Below, one piece after another: positions 59,176 through 64,000 of a stretch of 64,000 nucleotides of DNA. Below the pieces are notes generated by a model. It saw only the letters and a list, made by a program, of their open reading frames with translations, ran no database searches and had not been told where the DNA came from. The DNA comes from Jeongeupia chitinilytica (GTDB taxonomy: Bacteria > Pseudomonadota > Gammaproteobacteria > Burkholderiales > Chitinibacteraceae): assembly GCF_014652315.1 (NCBI RefSeq), contig NZ_BMYO01000003.1:124412-188411 (forward strand). The letters are read 5' to 3'. Position 1 is the stretch's first letter. The number at the start of each line of letters is the position of its first letter. The translations under genes and the position numbers were made by a program.

Positions 59176-61206
59176 ATGTCCAAACCGGACAGAACGCAGG
59201 ACCCCGACCGGCCGCTGATCCGCGGCGGGCTGCCGCTGCAGAGCCGGGCCTATGCCGTCACGTCGGTCAACGAAGCCGCGCGCACGGTCGAGCTGGTCTG
59301 GACCACCGGCGCCGCGGTCCGCCGCTTCGACTGGCAGCGCTGGCGTTACTTCATCGAAGAGCTTGAGGTGTCGGACGCGGCGATCCGGCTCGAGCGCCTC
59401 AACGGCGGCGCCGGTCTGCTCGACAACCACAACAGCGGTGAGCTGAGCGACCAGATCGGCGTGGTCGAACGCGCCTGGCTCGAGGGTGGACTCGGCCATG
59501 CCGAGGTGCGCTTCAGCCGCCGCGCCGAAGTCGAGCCGGTCTGGCAGGACGTCGTCGACGGCGTGATCCGCAATGTCAGCGTCGGCTATGTCGTGCACGG
59601 CTACGAGATCACCGAGACCGAAGGCCAGACGCCGGTCTACCGCGCCATCGACTGGGAGCCCTACGAACTGTCGATGGTGCCCATCCCGGCGGATTCCGGC
59701 GCCGTGACCCGCAGCGCCGTTCCGGTCGACCTGCCGGATTTCCCGATTCATTACCGCTACACCCATGCCCCCACGGAGGAACTCCCGATGGACCAAGAAC
59801 AAGCGCAACCTGCAATTCAGCCCGAGCAAGTCGAACGCCAGCAAGCGATCGAACCGGCGCCGGCAGCACCGGCACAGCAACGCAGCCAGCCGGCTGCCGC
59901 ACCTGCGGCAGCGGATCCGGCCGATGCCGTCGCCACCGAGCGCCAGCGCGGCATCGAGATCCGCACGCTGGTACGCAAGTCCGGCCTCGACGAGGCGCTG
60001 GCCGACGAGCTGATCGGCAACGGCACGCCGCTGGCCCGCGCCCACGAGGCGATTTTCCAGCGGCTGTTCGACGACGACCAGGCGGCGCCGACGCGCAGCG
60101 GCATCGTCCAGACCGTCCGCGACGAAACCGATGTCCGCCGCACGGCGATGACCGAGGCGATGCTGCACCGTGCCCAGCCGGGCCAGTACCCGCTGACCGA
60201 CGCGGCCCGCAATTTCCGCGGCATGTCGCTGGTCGACCTCGGCCGCGAGTGCGTCGAGCGCGCCGGCGGCCGGACCCGCGGGCTGGTGCCGGCCGAGATC
60301 GCCGATCTGGCACTGAACAACACCCGTGGCGCCGGCATGGCGTCGACCAGCGACTACCCGATCATCCTCGGCAACGTCATCAGCCGGGTGCTGCAGTCGG
60401 GCTATGCGCTGGCCGGCCAGACTTTCTGGCCGCTGGTGCGCGAGCGGACCGCAGCGGATTTCCGCGAGCTGGTCGGCGTGTCGGTCGGTCAGGACCTGTC
60501 GTTCAAGCCGCTGGACGAGCACGGCGAGTATCAGGAAGGGAAGCTGCTCGAGAGCGAGCAGCGCTACCGGTTGCAGACCTACGGCCGCAAGATCAGCGTG
60601 ACCCGGCAGCTCATCATCAACGACGACCTCGGCGTGTTCACCAACCTGGCTGCGCGCTTCGGCCGGTCCGCCGCGAACCTCGAATCCGATCTGGTGTGGA
60701 GCCTGATCATCAGCAATCTGCTGATGGCCGACGGCAAGTCACTGTTCTGCGCCGACCACGCCAACGATGCCGAAACCGGCGCGGCGATCAGCGTCGACGC
60801 CATCGGCGAGCTCGACACCCTGATCGGCCTGCAGACCGACATGAGCGGCGATGCGCTCAACCTGGGCAGCAAGTACCTGATCGTGCCGCGCTCGCTCAAG
60901 CTCGCGGCCAGCAAGGCCATCGCGGTGATCTCGCCGAACAAGGCCGAAGACAGCAACCCGTACCAGAACGACCTGCAGATCATCGCCGAGCCGCGGCTCG
61001 ACCGCGCCGACAAGGCCGCCTGGTATCTGGCGACCGACCCGACGCAGTGCCCGATCGTCGAGCTGGCCTACCTCGAGGGCCAGCGCGGCGTTTACACCGC
61101 GACCCGCGAGGGCTTCGACGTCGACGGCATCGAGGTCAAGGCTCGGCTCGACATCGGCGTCGGCCTGCAGGATTTCCGCGGCATCGCCCGCAACAAGGGC
61201 CAGTGA
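59176..61206 (+). CDS. Prohead protease/major capsid fusion protein
   Basis: The 676-aa protein joins two functions. Residues about 15-190 resemble the U35 HK97-type prohead protease (LERLNGGAGLLDNHNS, then VSVGYVVHGYE, WEPYELSMVPIPADSGA). A Gln/Ala/Pro-rich linker (about 195-245) follows, and residues about 290-676 are an HK97-fold major capsid. The fused form is known in some betaproteobacterial phages. ATG 59176 follows GGAGGTG. Self-cleavage between the two parts would release the capsid subunit. Confidence 0.85.
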   Translation: MSKPDRTQDPDRPLIRGGLPLQSRAYAVTSVNEAARTVELVWTTGAAVRRFDWQRWRYFIEELEVSDAAIRLERLNGGAGLLDNHNSGELSDQIGVVERAWLEGGLGHAEVRFSRRAEVEPVWQDVVDGVIRNVSVGYVVHGYEITETEGQTPVYRAIDWEPYELSMVPIPADSGAVTRSAVPVDLPDFPIHYRYTHAPTEELPMDQEQAQPAIQPEQVERQQAIEPAPAAPAQQRSQPAAAPAAADPADAVATERQRGIEIRTLVRKSGLDEALADELIGNGTPLARAHEAIFQRLFDDDQAAPTRSGIVQTVRDETDVRRTAMTEAMLHRAQPGQYPLTDAARNFRGMSLVDLGRECVERAGGRTRGLVPAEIADLALNNTRGAGMASTSDYPIILGNVISRVLQSGYALAGQTFWPLVRERTAADFRELVGVSVGQDLSFKPLDEHGEYQEGKLLESEQRYRLQTYGRKISVTRQLIINDDLGVFTNLAARFGRSAANLESDLVWSLIISNLLMADGKSLFCADHANDAETGAAISVDAIGELDTLIGLQTDMSGDALNLGSKYLIVPRSLKLAASKAIAVISPNKAEDSNPYQNDLQIIAEPRLDRADKAAWYLATDPTQCPIVELAYLEGQRGVYTATREGFDVDGIEVKARLDIGVGLQDFRGIARNKGQ

Positions 61207-61221
61207 GGCCGAGGAGACACC

Positions 61222-61566
61222 ATGCTCAATTACGTGCAACAGGGCGACAGCCTGACCGTCACCGCCGTGGCCGACACGCTGTCGGGTGATCCCATCCTCG
61301 TCGGCCACCTGTTCGGCGTCGCGACCCACGACGCGCCGGCCGGCCAGCCGCTGACGATCAAGACCTCGGGCGTGTTCGACCTGCCCAAGCTCTCTGCCGA
61401 CGAAGTGACCGTCGGCGGTCCGCTGTACTTCGATGCGGCCAAGCATGTGCTGACCGGCACCAAGCCGGCCGATGCGTCGACGGCGCCCTTCGTGGCCGTC
61501 GCGACCGTGGCCGCCGGCAACAACACCGGTAGCGTGCGGGTCCGACTCAACGGCGTGGCGATCTGA
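61222..61566 (+). CDS. Head decoration protein (DUF2190-like)
   Basis: The 114-aa beta-rich protein (MLNYVQQGDSLTVTAVAD...) matches DUF2190, which covers capsid decoration proteins usually encoded directly after the capsid gene. It starts 15 nt after the capsid stop and overlaps the next gene by 1 nt. Confidence 0.8.
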   Translation: MLNYVQQGDSLTVTAVADTLSGDPILVGHLFGVATHDAPAGQPLTIKTSGVFDLPKLSADEVTVGGPLYFDAAKHVLTGTKPADASTAPFVAVATVAAGNNTGSVRVRLNGVAI

Positions 61567-61883
61567 TGGGCTCGCCCGCGGATCGCCATCTGTACGGGTC
61601 GCTCCGGTCGCTGCTGCGCACCTTCGGCGAACCGGCCGTGCTGGACGACGGCACGGTCATCCGGGTGCTGTTCGATGCGCCGGTGAAGCTCGAAGGCTTG
61701 CCCGGCGGCATCTCGCTGGTCGACAACCTGCCGACCGCACGCTACCGGCTGGCCGACCTGCCGGCCGGTACCACGACGCTACACCGACGGCTGATCACGC
61801 TCCGTGGCCAGACCTGGCTGGTCGCCAATGTCGAACCCGGCGATGACGGCACCGAGCGGGCGCAACTGGGGGTGAGGTCATGA
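61566..61883 (+). CDS. Head-tail connector protein (lambda FII-like)
   Basis: The 105-aa protein has a mixed alpha-beta pattern (FGEPAVLDDGTVIRVLFDAP..., ending QTWLVANVEPGDDGTERAQLGV) typical of the gpFII/HK97-gp7-type connectors that close the head for tail joining. It overlaps both neighbours by 1-4 nt. Confidence 0.65.
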   Translation: MGSPADRHLYGSLRSLLRTFGEPAVLDDGTVIRVLFDAPVKLEGLPGGISLVDNLPTARYRLADLPAGTTTLHRRLITLRGQTWLVANVEPGDDGTERAQLGVRS

Positions 61884-62446
61884 CGCAGCAGCACCAGCTC
61901 GACGCGATCTGCGCCGCGCTGCAGGCGACGCTGACCAACAGGACGCAGGCTAGGGCCTGCGTTTTTCGTCACCGTGCCCGGCATTTCCAGGCTGCGGACA
62001 TGCCGGCGCTGAATGTCTACGACGGCGTCACCAGTTGCGAGATCTGGAGCGATCCGCCCCGGGTACTCAAGTTCGACACCGAGCTGATCGTCGTGCTGCA
62101 CATCGCCGGTGGCGAGCTGGCCGACGCCGTGGCCAAGCAGCTGCTGGCCGAAGTCGAAGCGGCGATTCATGCCAACCCGCGGCTGGATGCGACCGGGCAG
62201 GGCGACTGCCAGCTTGCCGACGAACTGGTGCCGGTCCGCTACGAGGCTTTCGCCGACGGCGAACAGGGACACGACTACCAGGGCTACGTCACCACGTGGC
62301 GCGCGACCTGGTACCAGGACGTCAGTTACCCGACCGACGGGGCGGCACTGCCGCCGCTGCTCGGCGTCACCACCCGCTACGACCTCGCGCCCGCCGATGG
62401 TGCGATCGACGCGACGGACATCGTTCCGCCGCAGGAGAAGACATGA
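61880..62446 (+). CDS. Tail terminator/minor tail protein U-like
   Basis: The 188-aa protein begins with a helix (LDAICAALQATLTN) and has a beta-rich region (RVLKFDTELIVVLHIAGGELA...) that suits phage tail-completion proteins placed between connector and sheath genes. The assignment rests mainly on position. It overlaps its neighbours by 4 nt on both sides. Confidence 0.55.
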   Translation: MTQQHQLDAICAALQATLTNRTQARACVFRHRARHFQAADMPALNVYDGVTSCEIWSDPPRVLKFDTELIVVLHIAGGELADAVAKQLLAEVEAAIHANPRLDATGQGDCQLADELVPVRYEAFADGEQGHDYQGYVTTWRATWYQDVSYPTDGAALPPLLGVTTRYDLAPADGAIDATDIVPPQEKT

Positions 62447-62673
62447 ACAAGACCACCACGAAGCCCGCTGCTCGCGGCAACCGCATCCTCGTGCGGCCGA
62501 AACCGGGCCGGCGCGTGCTTGACCCCGAAACCGGTCAGGCCCTGCCGCCGGACGGCGCCTGGGTGGCCGCGCGCCATCAGGGGCACTGGCTGCGGCGATA
62601 CCGCGCCGGCAGCGTGGATTTCCCGGTGCCGGCCGAACCGGTCACCGACACCACGAAGGAGGATGCCGCATGA
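62443..62673 (+). CDS. Mu-like DUF2635 protein
   Basis: The 76-aa basic protein has the core ILVRPKPGRRVLDPETGQALPPDG, a hallmark of DUF2635, a small family found directly before the sheath gene of Mu-like contractile-tailed phages. It overlaps the sheath start as ATGA. Confidence 0.8.
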   Translation: MNKTTTKPAARGNRILVRPKPGRRVLDPETGQALPPDGAWVAARHQGHWLRRYRAGSVDFPVPAEPVTDTTKEDAA

Positions 62674-64000
62674 TCAGTTTCGACAACATTCCCGCCGGCT
62701 GGCGCGTGCCGGGCGCGCAGGTCGAAATCAGCAACGTTCGCGCCGGACAGGACCTGTCGCTGCAACCGTACCGGGTGCTGCTGATCGCGCAGGCCTTGGC
62801 CGAGGTCGTGCCGGGTCTGTACCGCTGTACCTCGGCCGATCAGGTGATCGCCCAGTGCGGCGACGGCTCGCAGCTCGCCGGCATGGCCACGGCCTACTTT
62901 GCCGCCAACCAGACGACCGAGACCTGGTATTACCCGCTGCAGGACGTCGAGGATGCGGTCGCCGCGGTCTGGACCGCGACGATCACCGGGCCGGCGAGCG
63001 GCGACGGTGCGCTGGTGCTTGATCTGGCCGGCGATATCGTTCGTGTCGGCGTGCTCGCCGGCGACGACACCGCGACCATGGCCCAGGCAGTGGTCGCCGC
63101 CGTCGCCGCCGTGCCGGGCGTGATGTTCACCACAGCGCTCACGGCCGGTACCGGCGTGACCTTCACCGCCCGCAATGCCGGTGCCGCCGGCAACGGCATG
63201 ACGCTCGACCTCAACCCCGATGCCGACGACGTGCTGCCGGCCGGGGTCTCGGTTGCGATCAGCCAGACCGTGCAGGGCGTGACGAACCCGGACCTGTCCG
63301 AGGTGGTCGCGGCGATGGGCGACGTGCAGTTCAACATCATCGCCCACCCGTACACCGACGCGGCCAGCCTGCGCCTCCTCGACCAGGAACTGGAGAGTCG
63401 CTGGGAGCCGCCGCGGCAGATCGAAGGCATGGCGGTGTCGGCGGTGATCGAATCGTTCGACGATCTGGCCGACCTCGGTGACGGACAGAACTCGCCGAAC
63501 CACATCATCGTCGGCACGCCGGCCATGCCCTCGGCGGTCTGGCGTGTGGCCGGCGGCACCGCCGGGCGGCTGGCGTTTTCTGCATCGCAGGATACGGCCA
63601 GACCGTTCCAGACGCTGACGCTGCCCGGGCTGCGCGGACCGAAGCCGGCGGCGCAGCTGACCGGGACCGAGAACAACCTGCTGCTGCACGACGGCATCTC
63701 GACACTGGCGACGATGACCGACCGCACCGTGGCGATCCAGCGCCTGATCACCACCTACCGGACCAATGCGCTGGGTGCCGCCGACGCGAGCTACCTCGAC
63801 CCGAACACCCGGCTGACGCTGGCCGCGATCCGCTACGACTGGCGCAACTACGTGCTGAACAAGCTGCTCGGCGGCCGCTACAAGGTCGGTAAGGACGGCA
63901 CCAAATTCGGCGCCGGCCAGCCGGTCATGACACCGAAGGGCCTCGAGGCCGAGGCCGTGTCGCGCTTCAAGCTCTGGATGGACCGCGGCTGGGTACAGGA
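62670..64000 (+). CDS. Contractile tail sheath protein, Mu gpL-like (3' end outside window)
   Basis: From ATG 62670 the frame stays open to the window end (at least 443 aa). The N-terminus MISFDNIPAGWRVPGAQVEI and the PYRVLLIAQAL segment match Mu gpL-type sheaths. A hypervariable middle and the conserved IQRLITTY region, then YLDPNTRLTLAAIRYDWRNYV, follow. Contractile sheath plus DUF2635 show this prophage is a myovirus. The C-terminus lies beyond the window. Confidence 0.88.
   Translation, partial: MISFDNIPAGWRVPGAQVEISNVRAGQDLSLQPYRVLLIAQALAEVVPGLYRCTSADQVIAQCGDGSQLAGMATAYFAANQTTETWYYPLQDVEDAVAAVWTATITGPASGDGALVLDLAGDIVRVGVLAGDDTATMAQAVVAAVAAVPGVMFTTALTAGTGVTFTARNAGAAGNGMTLDLNPDADDVLPAGVSVAISQTVQGVTNPDLSEVVAAMGDVQFNIIAHPYTDAASLRLLDQELESRWEPPRQIEGMAVSAVIESFDDLADLGDGQNSPNHIIVGTPAMPSAVWRVAGGTAGRLAFSASQDTARPFQTLTLPGLRGPKPAAQLTGTENNLLLHDGISTLATMTDRTVAIQRLITTYRTNALGAADASYLDPNTRLTLAAIRYDWRNYVLNKLLGGRYKVGKDGTKFGAGQPVMTPKGLEAEAVSRFKLWMDRGWVQ

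Overview
The window looks like the chromosome of a GC-rich betaproteobacterium, most likely in the Neisseriales (Chromobacteriaceae-like). The basis is the Gram-negative envelope run cdsA-dxr-rseP-bamA-skp-lpxD-fabZ-lpxA-lpxB-rnhB, the scpA/scpB and trpS neighbourhood, and very tight operons whose genes overlap by 1-4 nt. No complete tRNA, rRNA or CRISPR array was seen. Taxonomy is inferred from gene order and protein style only.

Region 1 (1-36.2 kb) is ordinary core genome, entirely on the + strand. Bases 1-9994 carry envelope genes: phospholipid and isoprenoid precursors, RseP, the BAM complex, and the lipid A acyl steps. Bases 10.1-11.9 kb hold motAB. Bases 11.9-16.8 kb form one compressed run: a membrane methyltransferase, an HDOD-GAF protein, a TrmH-type RNA methylase, a hypothetical protein, ung and a ROK kinase. 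A leaderless (non-secreted) GH9 enzyme follows the ROK kinase, suggesting amino-sugar (chitosan/chitin oligomer) use. Then come hldD, an alpha-2-macroglobulin/pbpC pair, cysM, a SemiSWEET, RNase AM-like and YciO-like genes, an S2P protease, trpS, a GNAT protein, scpAB and a SYLF protein.

Region 2 (about 36.3-45.76 kb) is a visibly AT-richer, mosaic genomic island devoted to DNA modification and defence. A tRNA-Gly-like 3' fragment marks its left edge and a 5'-truncated VOC (glyoxalase-like) gene its right edge. It contains (i) a three-gene minus-strand operon of DUF262, AAA/DUF3696 ATPase and an uncharacterised protein; (ii) a GC-richer dcm-vsr pair followed by what looks like the N-terminal stub of a lost restriction endonuclease; and (iii) a plus-strand pair of a beta-class SPPY DNA methyltransferase and a DGQHR protein with a possible PD-(D/E)xK-like N-terminus. 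Items (i) and (iii) are the best candidates for poorly described systems.

Region 3 (about 46.1 kb to the window end) is a prophage cut by the right edge. Its lysogeny block is an integrase, an overlapping excisionase, two small genes and a further hypothetical gene linked by ATGA overlaps, and an HTH repressor. Three matching palindromic operators flank the repressor. Next come early/replication genes (CII/CP76-like, O-like, P-like, Q-like), an EAL-domain c-di-GMP phosphodiesterase carried as a reverse-strand moron, and lambda-type packaging and head genes including a fused protease/major capsid. The last genes are Mu-type (DUF2635 and contractile tail sheath), so this is a myovirus with a lambda-like head and Mu-like tail.
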